Position numbers and translations under genes: made by a program. From NCBI RefSeq assembly GCF_000759955.1, contig NZ_JNAL01000018.1:186001-250000 (forward strand): 64,000 bases of DNA, in the 5' to 3' direction. This document shows, one piece after another, positions 26,838 through 34,294 of this stretch (positions within the stretch are counted from its first letter, which is position 1; each line of letters begins with the position of its first letter). This DNA comes from Prochlorococcus marinus str. MIT 9201 (GTDB lineage: Bacteria > Cyanobacteriota > Cyanobacteriia > PCC-6307 > Cyanobiaceae). Below the pieces are notes generated by a model. The model searched no databases. It was not told the origin of the DNA and saw only the letters and a list, made by a program, of their open reading frames with translations.

Positions 26838-26984
26838 CTAACCTATTCCAATTTGTCTAAGAATACTTTGTCCAGTAATTAATTCAGTACCAAGCCCAAT
26901 TAAAATACCCATCATTGCCATACGGCCATTCCAGGTTTCTGCAAAATTTACGAAGCCAAATCTCGTTTGATTGTCATTATTCAT
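26838..26984 (-). CDS. hli: High-light-inducible protein (one-helix LHC-like)
   Basis: A 48-aa single-helix protein of the Lhc superfamily. The chlorophyll-binding motif ETWNGRMAMMG (16-26) is followed by one membrane helix. Members of this family accumulate under high light, bind chlorophyll and carotenoid and protect photosystems. Below common ORF-size limits. Starts at ATG; converges on the zinc-ribbon gene with 4 bases between. Confidence 0.92.
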   Translation of the reverse strand: MNNDNQTRFGFVNFAETWNGRMAMMGILIGLGTELITGQSILRQIGIG

Positions 26985-27053
26985 AATTAACTAAATCGTC
27001 TATCAAGTCATTTTAACGTTTTAAGGAAGAATTTATGATAAATAATAAATTAT

Positions 27054-27437
27054 TTATTTAATATGTCTTACGCCATCAACAGGTCGATACGCATCTCCAG
27101 TTAATTCCTCATACACAATAGCTGGTAATCCTGTATCAAACATTGTTTGCAATGCCTCTTTTAACATAGGATTCCAACCACCAGTACTAACTTTTCCATG
27201 TCTTACAGTCCAGTCCCAAGTCCCTTGAAGATCTCTGGGTAATCTACCCTCTCTATCTCTTCGAGCGACTAAGTCTAAAGATTCAACTAAACCAACAATA
27301 ACTGGTTCTTTACCATAAGAGGGGGTAAGACTTAGTTCAAGTCTAACTGGATCTTCTTTAACAATTTTCAAACGAAACCTTGGTGGCAACTTAAGAGATC
27401 GTATTACCCCCAAGACAATTTTTGTTTTTAATTCCAA
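27054..27437 (-). CDS. Conserved cyanobacterial hypothetical protein
   Basis: A 127-aa soluble protein that appears to be a conserved cyanobacterial family. A basic N-terminal half (SLKLPPRFRLKIVKEDPV) precedes RREGRLPRDLQGTWDWTV-like text and a GWNPMLKEALQTMFDTGLPA segment, ending with YRPVDGVRHIK. No known domain. The start seems to be TTG, as no nearby ATG exists. Function unknown. Confidence 0.7.
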   Translation of the reverse strand: MELKTKIVLGVIRSLKLPPRFRLKIVKEDPVRLELSLTPSYGKEPVIVGLVESLDLVARRDREGRLPRDLQGTWDWTVRHGKVSTGGWNPMLKEALQTMFDTGLPAIVYEELTGDAYRPVDGVRHIK

Positions 27438-27460
27438 TTTTTTTCCTAAGTATAATTTGA

Positions 27461-27724
27461 TTAGTCAGTTGTTGAGCCTTTTTCTTCTAATGTAGTGTCA
27501 TTGTCATTAGAAAATCTTACTGTTAATAATTCCTCTTCTGTTATGTTTCCTGATTTATCTAAAAGTTCTGGATGTATTGTGTACTTATTTTGTTTAAACC
27601 TGGAATTACTGAATCTTTTATTTTTAGTATCAGATATACCCCAACCATTAGACATTACTTTAAAAGCTTTCCAGACTAAATAAGTTAATGCAGCGGAATA
27701 TATGATTGGAAATAGAATAGTCAT
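27461..27724 (-). CDS. DUF2973 family protein
   Basis: An 87-aa protein with an N-terminal membrane helix (about 3-20) and a hydrophilic region holding HPELLDKSGNITEEELLTVRF, the mark of DUF2973. Found in cyanobacteria, function unknown. The ATG at 27724 is preferred to the TTG one codon upstream. It lies 23 bases before the 127-aa gene in the same direction. Confidence 0.75.
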   Translation of the reverse strand: MTILFPIIYSAALTYLVWKAFKVMSNGWGISDTKNKRFSNSRFKQNKYTIHPELLDKSGNITEEELLTVRFSNDNDTTLEEKGSTTD

Positions 27725-27896
27725 CAAACTTATAAATTAATTTATTATATGTCTAATATCATAGCCCGAAAAAAAGAAATTTTGCTATTTTAAATTAATA
27801 AATCATTCTCTTGATTAAATTAATTTATTTAGTAGTTATATTTAAATTACATTAATTTAGAGCATTAATCTTTCGAAGTACATTAGAAATTAAAAA

Positions 27897-29018
27897 TTGA
27901 CAACATACATCCAAAAATTATTACTAATCGCCTTATTCATTACGGTAGGCATTAAACTTCCTGCAAAAGTAATATCCCAACCATTAAGCAAATCAAAAAT
28001 TAATGAGGTTAATATATTTTCAAAAAAATCTTTCATAACTGAAGCTGTAGAACGAACTGGTGCTGCTGTAGTGACAATTGATACTCAAAGATATGTTAAG
28101 ACAAGAAAATTTCCAAGAAATTCTCAACTATTTCTGGACCCATATTTTGAAAGATTTTTTGGATTAGATTTACCTAATAACAATCAACAAAGGATAGAGC
28201 AAAGCCAAGGGAGCGGATTTATATTTGCAGATGGACTTATAATGACAAATGCTCATGTTGTTAATCGATCAGATAAGGTAATTGTTGGTTTAACAAATGG
28301 CAAAAAATTTAACGCTAAACTTATAGGGCAAGACTTTTTTACTGATTTAGCTGTACTAAAAATTGAAGGAAAAGGACCTTGGCCAAAAGCAAAATTGGGC
28401 GATTCAGCAAAGATTAAAGTTGGTGATTGGGCTATAGCAGTAGGAAATCCATTCGGACTGGAAAACACAGTTACACTTGGAATTATTAGTAATCTAAATA
28501 GAAACGTCACTCAATTAGGAATATATGATAAAAAACTTGAACTGATACAAACAGACGCTGCTATTAATCCTGGTAATTCTGGAGGTCCACTATTGAATAG
28601 CGATGGAGAAGTAATTGGTATTAATACCTTGATCAGATCAGGTCCAGGTGCTGGTTTGAGTTTCGCAATCCCAATTAATAAAGCTAAGGAAATTGCCTAT
28701 CAACTTTTAAAAAATGGAAAAGTAATACATCCTATGATTGGGATTAGCCTAATAGAAGAAAGTAATTCTGAGAGAAAAGACAATGTTGTAAAAGTTGGAT
28801 ATATAGTACCTAACAGTCCAGCTCAAAAAAGTGGAATCGAGATAGATGATATTTTAATAAAAGTAGGCAATAAAGATATTGAAACCGCATCTGACGTTAT
28901 AGACCAAATAAGTAAAAATGGTATTAATAAACAAATCAATATATTACTAAAGCGTAGAAATAAATTAATTAAATTAAAAGTAATACCAACTGATATAAGT
29001 AATATACAAAATAACTAA
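27897..29018 (+). CDS. HtrA/Deg-type serine protease
   Basis: Periplasmic or lumenal quality-control protease of 373 aa. An N-terminal hydrophobic signal (about 6-25) is followed by a trypsin-like domain with the catalytic triad H120 (TNAHVV), D150 (DLAVLK) and S228 (GNSGGPL), then one PDZ domain from about 270. The start is TTG; no better start lies before the signal. The stop overlaps a small converging ORF by 3 bases. The Deg/Htr subgroup name is not certain. Confidence 0.93.
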   Translation: MTTYIQKLLLIALFITVGIKLPAKVISQPLSKSKINEVNIFSKKSFITEAVERTGAAVVTIDTQRYVKTRKFPRNSQLFLDPYFERFFGLDLPNNNQQRIEQSQGSGFIFADGLIMTNAHVVNRSDKVIVGLTNGKKFNAKLIGQDFFTDLAVLKIEGKGPWPKAKLGDSAKIKVGDWAIAVGNPFGLENTVTLGIISNLNRNVTQLGIYDKKLELIQTDAAINPGNSGGPLLNSDGEVIGINTLIRSGPGAGLSFAIPINKAKEIAYQLLKNGKVIHPMIGISLIEESNSERKDNVVKVGYIVPNSPAQKSGIEIDDILIKVGNKDIETASDVIDQISKNGINKQINILLKRRNKLIKLKVIPTDISNIQNN

Positions 29019-29167
29019 AAGATTTTATTGTCATTTTCTTTAAGTATTTCCACACACCTAGCAATACATTTACCATCCTGAATATTACAGGTTGTAATGC
29101 ATTCAAAATAACTTTCAATAGGATCAGAAATTTGAAACTGTTTTTCTTGGAAATCGTAATTTTTCAT
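29015..29167 (-). CDS. Small four-cysteine protein
   Basis: A 50-aa ORF beginning MKNYDFQEKQFQ with four cysteines at 23, 27, 34 and 38 (C-x3-C-x6-C-x3-C), a spacing that could bind a metal or form two disulfides. ATG start. No known family. It overlaps the end of the protease gene in the opposite direction by three bases. Believable because of regular Cys spacing and a coherent codon pattern, but not confirmed. Confidence 0.6.
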   Translation of the reverse strand: MKNYDFQEKQFQISDPIESYFECITTCNIQDGKCIARCVEILKENDNKIF

Positions 29168-29278
29168 ATCAATCACAAAAACTTATTTTTGTATTTTTAA
29201 GATTAATCAAGGACCGTAAACTATGTAAAGATAAATGAGTGATCTTACTTAGCCAGATGCAAACTTTATTAAAAGTAA

Positions 29279-30907
29279 TCAAATTTTATTATGGCTTTGA
29301 GTTTTTTCTAAAAAATATTCGTAATTACCACTGTATGAAAATAACTTCGAATCTTTAATTTCAACAATTTTATTTGCAACCTTTGAAATAAAATATCGAT
29401 CATGAGAAATAAGTAATAATGAACCTTGATAATTTTTAATTGCTAATTCTAAATTTTCTTTAGATTGCAGATCCAAATGATTAGTAGGTTCATCTAATAG
29501 TAGAAAATTACTTGGATTCATAATCATAAGAGCCAATGCTAATCTTGCCTTTTCTCCACCACTGAGTTGTTTAATATATTTAAAAACAGTTTCATTTTGA
29601 AAACCAAAACCTCCTAAAAATGTTCTTACTTTTTTTTGGGACCATTCTGGAGACTGATCACATATTAAATCAATCACTCTTCTCTCAAGTGAAAGTGCTT
29701 CAGCCTGATTCTGTTCATAATAGCTAGTAATTATATTATGTTTACCAAGATTAATTTCTCCAATTTCAGGAGATATTTTTTTCATAATAATTTTAAGCAA
29801 TGTAGACTTACCGCAGCCATTAGGCCCCAAAATTGCTATTTTCTCCCCCGCAGAAACCTTTAAATTAACATCTAAAAAAAGAATTTTATCTTCAAAACTG
29901 TGAGACAAATTTTTAATATTTAAAACTAATTTTCCTGAGCGCGGGCACTCTGGAAAATTAAAAACAGGACTTTTTGATTTTGCTATGGGAGCCTCAATTT
30001 TAGAAATCTTTTTTAATTGCTTTTCTCTACTCTTTGCTTGAGAACTTCTAGTTGCACTAGCTCTAAATCTATCTATATACCTCTTCTGTAACTCAATTTC
30101 TTTTTGTTGTAATTGATATGCCTTATTTTGTGATTCTTCATTTAAAGATTTCTGTTCGACAAAAAAAGAATAGTTCCCGTTATATATTTCAGATATTCCT
30201 CTATCTACAAAGATAATTTTTTTACATAATTTGTCTAAAAAATATCTATCATGGCTAATTATAACGACTGCAATCTTAAGGGAAGATAGATATTCTTCCA
30301 ACCAAAAAATCGTCTCTAAATCTAAATGATTGGTTGGTTCATCCAGTAATAGTAAATCAGGTTTTTGCAAGATTATTTTTCCAAGTGCAACTTTCATCTG
30401 CCAACCCCCTGAAAAATTACCAACTAATTGATCAGCATCTTCTAAAGAAAAGCCTAATTTTGGTAATATTTTTTCTACATCAGATTGCATTTTATAACCA
30501 CCTAAAGCTTCAAATTTTGCTTGATATTTTGCGAGCTGATTTACAAATATTTCAAGTTCATCGGGATGTATTTTTATATCCAATGATTTCATTTTATTCT
30601 CAATTTCTAAAAGTTTATTAGCAATAATTTGTATATCTTTAAAAGAACTTTCTAATTCCTGTCTCACTGAAAAATTCAAATTACAATCAAACTCCTGTTT
30701 TAAATGTGCAATTTTAGGATTTCCCTCTTTGATGATCGTTCCACTTGTTTGCTCTACCTCTCCAATTAAAATCTTAAATTGGGTTGATTTACCTGCACCA
30801 TTAGAACCAACTAAGCCTACTTTTTCTCCTTTCTTTATCTCCCAATTAATATTTTTTAAAACAACATCCGTAGAATAAATTTTGCTTACACCTTCAAATC
30901 TAATCAC
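29279..30907 (-). CDS. ABC-F family ATPase
   Basis: A 542-aa protein with two ABC domains and no membrane part. The first Walker A is GSNGAGKS (34-41), the second is GPNGCGKS near 355. Both halves have LSGGE/FSGG signatures and LLLDEPTNHLDL Walker B segments, and a KSREKQLKKI linker between them is typical of ABC-F. The family binds the ribosome and resolves stalled translation; EttA/Uup/YheS-like subtype not decided. GTG start. Confidence 0.9.
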   Translation of the reverse strand: MIRFEGVSKIYSTDVVLKNINWEIKKGEKVGLVGSNGAGKSTQFKILIGEVEQTSGTIIKEGNPKIAHLKQEFDCNLNFSVRQELESSFKDIQIIANKLLEIENKMKSLDIKIHPDELEIFVNQLAKYQAKFEALGGYKMQSDVEKILPKLGFSLEDADQLVGNFSGGWQMKVALGKIILQKPDLLLLDEPTNHLDLETIFWLEEYLSSLKIAVVIISHDRYFLDKLCKKIIFVDRGISEIYNGNYSFFVEQKSLNEESQNKAYQLQQKEIELQKRYIDRFRASATRSSQAKSREKQLKKISKIEAPIAKSKSPVFNFPECPRSGKLVLNIKNLSHSFEDKILFLDVNLKVSAGEKIAILGPNGCGKSTLLKIIMKKISPEIGEINLGKHNIITSYYEQNQAEALSLERRVIDLICDQSPEWSQKKVRTFLGGFGFQNETVFKYIKQLSGGEKARLALALMIMNPSNFLLLDEPTNHLDLQSKENLELAIKNYQGSLLLISHDRYFISKVANKIVEIKDSKLFSYSGNYEYFLEKTQSHNKI

Positions 30908-30979
30908 TGTTTTAAAAATAGAATTTACAAAATCTGTGGCTTATTTACTAAAGAATATTTTGTGGAATAAAATCAAATC

Positions 30980-31156
30980 ATGAAAAGAATAGAACAAATT
31001 GTAGTGATTTTCATAGCTGCAGCTCTTGCAATTCCAAGTTATTGGTTTTTTTGGACTCTAGCTGGTGGAGGTGGCTACAACAAAAGAATAAATCCTATGA
31101 CTAATCCAAATCAAAATCATTCGAAACCTTTCCCTAAAGACCTCCTCGAGCCTTAA
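30980..31156 (+). CDS. Small membrane protein, 58 aa
   Basis: A short ORF with one N-terminal hydrophobic helix (about 7-28, with SYWFFWTLAGGGG at its end) and a Pro/Asn-rich hydrophilic tail. It starts at ATG and runs to 31156, overlapping the converging Nif11-like gene by 23 bases. Family not recognised. Probably a real thylakoid or plasma membrane protein given its codon pattern. Confidence 0.6.
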   Translation: MKRIEQIVVIFIAAALAIPSYWFFWTLAGGGGYNKRINPMTNPNQNHSKPFPKDLLEP

Positions 31157-31364
31157 TTAACCACATTTTAGTTGCCTCATCATCAATAGTACTCAAATAT
31201 TCAATAACCTCTTCTTTAGTCACAGAAATATTTAACTCATTGCCAATATCGCATATTTTATCTAAAGCTTTTTGGGGATTAGTTAAAGCTGTCATAAACA
31301 AACTTTGTTTTTTTTTGGAATCGTTGGCTATTAACTTATAGAGCTTTTCAGCGTTACAGGACAT
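31134..31364 (-). CDS. Nif11-like small protein
   Basis: A 76-aa helical protein. MSCNAEKLYKLIAND, PQKALDKICDIGNELNISVTKEEV and YLSTID follow the Nif11 pattern, in which a helical pair is followed by a third helix. Nif11-type domains serve as leader peptides for ribosomally made peptides in other cyanobacteria; here the chain ends KARGGL, with a double Gly three residues from the end and no core peptide. Its role is unknown. ATG start. Confidence 0.65.
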   Translation of the reverse strand: MSCNAEKLYKLIANDSKKKQSLFMTALTNPQKALDKICDIGNELNISVTKEEVIEYLSTIDDEATKMWLIKARGGL

Positions 31365-31397
31365 TTTTAAAAATCTATTTATTAATAGATTATTACT

Positions 31398-31736
31398 TCA
31401 AGCTACAATTTGTTCATTATATTTATTAATAGATAAATCATTATCCTCATCTTTTATTTCTTTTGCAGAGGCATCTGCCATACTTCTTGCGTCTAAACAT
31501 AGAACTTTTCTTAATTTCGCAAAGTTGGCTGCGTGAGATTTTCTACCATCTTTCTGAGCATAATATTCAGACTGCTGAAGAATATGGTGAAGATGAGTTA
31601 ACAAATATGGACTAATTACAGCTGATACCAAAACATCACTATTTTCATTATCGTGAACGTCAGCATTAACTAATCTTTTTTTCTTTTTATCAATTATCGA
31701 CCTTTTTGGAGAATCAAGTTTTCTTGAATTTTTCAT
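31398..31736 (-). CDS. Hypothetical protein, divergent from RHH gene
   Basis: A 112-aa soluble protein with a basic N-terminus (SPKRSIIDKKKKRLVNADV), a helical middle (SPYLLTHLHHILQQSEYYAQ) and an acidic tail. The ATG giving MKNSRKLD is preferred to one upstream that adds a 20-residue tail. It diverges from a ribbon-helix-helix gene, and a symmetric box lies in between. Function unknown; may be regulated by the neighbour. Confidence 0.65.
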   Translation of the reverse strand: MKNSRKLDSPKRSIIDKKKKRLVNADVHDNENSDVLVSAVISPYLLTHLHHILQQSEYYAQKDGRKSHAANFAKLRKVLCLDARSMADASAKEIKDEDNDLSINKYNEQIVA

Positions 31737-31787
31737 GGGGTAATAAAAACAATTAATTGATACGGACATAAATTTCCATACTAATAA

Positions 31788-31824
31788 TATACACAAAGAT
31801 AGTATCCTTGACTAACTGTGTATA
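31788..31824. promoter_or_regulatory. Inverted-repeat box between divergent genes
   Basis: TATACACA at 31788-31795 is inverted perfectly as TGTGTATA at 31817-31824, with 21 bases between. It lies in the 118-base gap separating the 112-aa gene from the ribbon-helix-helix gene. Such a symmetric site is a plausible operator for the RHH regulator, which would then control both genes. This is inferred; nothing direct shows binding. Confidence 0.35.
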
Positions 31825-31854
31825 CTTATAAGTAACAGTTATCAACTTTGACTC

Positions 31855-32157
31855 ATGGCTACCCGTCAAAAATCAACTAATGGGAAGCCTAAATCCCCCA
31901 GAATCCAAGTAGTTCTTCCAGAATTAATTTGTCAACAATTAACTGTTTTAGCCAATAATGAATCAAGGACAGTTAGCAATATGGCAAAAGTTTTAATACA
32001 GGAGGGTATAAAAAAATACTTTGAGAAAGAGGATAAACCAATTTTCTCAGAAAATAATTTAAATACCGATAAATTTAGAGACGAACTTGAAAAGCAAAGC
32101 ATCAAAAGATTAAAAGGAGCTCCGCAAAGAATTAGATATCTTAAAAAGTCTGATTAA
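31855..32157 (+). CDS. Ribbon-helix-helix DNA-binding protein (CopG/Arc-like)
   Basis: A 100-aa protein whose residues about 15-55 fit the RHH fold: the beta strand PRIQVVLPELI followed by two helices (CQQLTVLANNESRTVSNMAKVLIQEGIKKYF). The N-terminus is basic and the C-terminus charged. It is likely a transcription factor, and the symmetric box at 31788-31824 is a candidate target. A toxin-antitoxin role is unlikely as no toxin gene abuts in the same operon. Confidence 0.75.
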   Translation: MATRQKSTNGKPKSPRIQVVLPELICQQLTVLANNESRTVSNMAKVLIQEGIKKYFEKEDKPIFSENNLNTDKFRDELEKQSIKRLKGAPQRIRYLKKSD

Positions 32158-32163
32158 AAATAG

Positions 32164-32868
32164 TTAATTCTGGGGCAATTTCTGTAAATCTGCAGTTTTT
32201 CCCATAACTACTAAAATGTTTCCTCTTTCCAATATATATTTTGCAGGAGGATTAACTGTTAACTCTTCCGCAGGGCCAGCTGCAAGAACATTTACTAAAT
32301 AATTTTTCCTCAAATTTAAATCTCTCAAAGATCTGCCAATAAATTCCTCTGGAACTTTAATTTCATCTATACCAGTTTGGTTATCTAGTTCCAATCTTTC
32401 AATTAAATTTGGTCTTACTAGTTCTAAACCTAATCTTTCTCCTTGCATTCTGGAAGGAAAGACAACTTTGTCAGCACCTACTCTTTTTAACATTTTTTCA
32501 TGCAAGTCACTTGTCGCTCTTGCTATTACTCTTTTTACTTTGCTACCTTCACTATCCTTGGCAATAAGTGTTGTAGTTATACTCGCTTCAATAGGTTCAC
32601 TTATACCTACCACGACAGTACTCATTTCAAGAATTCCAGATTCTTTCATTGACTCTTCATCAGTACAATCTACAACTCTAGCTTCTATGGAAGGTTCCAA
32701 TTGTCTCAAATCATCAATAGCTTTTTCGGAATAATCTGCAGCCAAAACGTCTGCACCATTACTTATCAGTTCTCTACAAACGGCAGTTCCAAATCTGCCA
32801 ACGCCAACAACTGCAAAAGTGAGGAGTTCTTTTTCCCTTTTTTGAGACCACTGCCACCAATCAGCCAT
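32164..32868 (-). CDS. ktrA: Potassium uptake regulatory protein (KtrA/TrkA type)
   Basis: Cytosolic RCK protein that gates the KtrB channel with nucleotide binding. It has an RCK_N domain with the Rossmann motif VGVGRFG and an RCK_C domain at the C-terminus. I use the ATG giving MADWWQWSQ (234 aa), four codons inside the longest frame. It is the last gene of a three-gene operon after ktrB (few bases between). Confidence 0.9.
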   Translation of the reverse strand: MADWWQWSQKREKELLTFAVVGVGRFGTAVCRELISNGADVLAADYSEKAIDDLRQLEPSIEARVVDCTDEESMKESGILEMSTVVVGISEPIEASITTTLIAKDSEGSKVKRVIARATSDLHEKMLKRVGADKVVFPSRMQGERLGLELVRPNLIERLELDNQTGIDEIKVPEEFIGRSLRDLNLRKNYLVNVLAAGPAEELTVNPPAKYILERGNILVVMGKTADLQKLPQN

Positions 32869-32886
32869 AATAAAACTCAATCAAAC

Positions 32887-34290
32887 CTAAACATAAAGAT
32901 CAGCCTTAGGATAGCCAATTCTCTTTTGTCTATCTATTCTACTCTTGTAAAGAGCCTGCCAAAGTGCACTTAATAGCAAAAGAATACCAAGTCTGCCCAC
33001 AAACATACCAACAATAAGAATAAATTGGCCAAAATGATTTAATTTTGCAGTTAAACCAATATCAAAACCAACAGTTGCAAATGCAGATATACAAGTGAAC
33101 AAAATTTCTAAGAATGTGAAAGATTCTTTTTTAATAAATGTATTAGTTGTACTTAACAGCATTGCCATTAAAAGAACGAAAAGCAAGGATCCTACTGTGA
33201 TTCCAACTGCCTTTAAAATAACTTTATCTGAAATTAATCTATTGCTTATTATTACATCTTTCTGACCTCTTAAAGTTGATCTAGTTGCAGCCATTAAAGC
33301 AATAAATGTAGTTGTTTTTATGCCTCCACCAGTACCTCCGGTACTTGCTCCGATAAACATCAAAGTCATTAATAACAATAGACCAGTATCTGATATTGAA
33401 TTCAAAGAGATTGGATAATTTGTAAAGCCTGCAGTTCTTGCACTTACTGTTTCAAAGATTGATGATAATAACCGTTCAAACAAAGTCAAATCATTAAAAA
33501 ATTGACTATTAAGCAATGATTCAGTGATAAAGAATCCTAATGATCCGAACAATATTAGAGACAAACTTGTCCTAATAACTAGTCTGGAATGAAGACTTAA
33601 TTTTTTATAAGAAAGATTTTGTTTATTACTCCAAATATCATCAATAACCCTCCAGCCCAATCCACCCATAACAATGAGAAAAACAAAAACACTATTCACT
33701 AAATAATTTGTTCTATAGTCTTGAAGACTATTTGACATTAAAGAAAATCCTGCATTGTTATATGCAGATATGCTATGAAAAATCGAAGACCATAGTCTTT
33801 CCCAATTATTTTGAATGTCTACAAATCCAAATGAATACAAAACAATTGCGCCCAATGATATGATACTAATCGCCGTAATAGCAATGCTTTGAAAGGTTCG
33901 ACCAATTCCTCCAACTCCAAATTCATCTAAAGTCTTTCCTTTATCCAATCTAGTTCTTAGCTTTGTCCCCTTTACAACAAATCCTTGTAAAAAAGTTGTA
34001 ATAGCCATTAATCCTAAGCCGCCTGATAAAAGCATTAAAGCCAAGAAAACTTGGCCAAAGAAATTTAAATCAACGCCAATATCTATTATGGTTAAACCGG
34101 TCACGGTTATAGCAGAAGTTGATGTAAAAAATGCTTCCCACAAACCAACCTTTGAAGATGAACATAATGGAGAACTCAAAATTAAAGTTCCAAGGCAAAT
34201 AATAAAAAAGCCCGTAACAATAGTAAATTGAGGTACAGATAGCTTTTTGTAAGCATCTTTTAACTTATAAACCTTACTTTTGAATTTCAC
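32887..34290 (-). CDS. ktrB: Potassium channel subunit KtrB (TrkH family)
   Basis: Membrane subunit of a Na+-dependent K+ uptake system. The 467 aa have about eight to ten helices and the four pore-loop glycines spread over the chain, seen in TSTSAITVTGLTI, AYNNAGFSL, SARTAGFTNYP and SAFATVGFDIGL. GTG start. It is 4 bases after the SLC13 gene and just before ktrA, so the three act together. Confidence 0.92.
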   Translation of the reverse strand: MKFKSKVYKLKDAYKKLSVPQFTIVTGFFIICLGTLILSSPLCSSSKVGLWEAFFTSTSAITVTGLTIIDIGVDLNFFGQVFLALMLLSGGLGLMAITTFLQGFVVKGTKLRTRLDKGKTLDEFGVGGIGRTFQSIAITAISIISLGAIVLYSFGFVDIQNNWERLWSSIFHSISAYNNAGFSLMSNSLQDYRTNYLVNSVFVFLIVMGGLGWRVIDDIWSNKQNLSYKKLSLHSRLVIRTSLSLILFGSLGFFITESLLNSQFFNDLTLFERLLSSIFETVSARTAGFTNYPISLNSISDTGLLLLMTLMFIGASTGGTGGGIKTTTFIALMAATRSTLRGQKDVIISNRLISDKVILKAVGITVGSLLFVLLMAMLLSTTNTFIKKESFTFLEILFTCISAFATVGFDIGLTAKLNHFGQFILIVGMFVGRLGILLLLSALWQALYKSRIDRQKRIGYPKADLYV

Positions 34291-34294
34291 GATA

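Noticed and set aside
31134-31364. Prochlorosin-type lanthipeptide precursor
   Set aside because: No Cys/Ser/Thr core after the double glycine and no modifying enzyme gene in the window.
31398-32157. Toxin-antitoxin pair (RHH antitoxin plus neighbour)
   Set aside because: The genes are divergent rather than in one operon and the partner shows no toxin fold.
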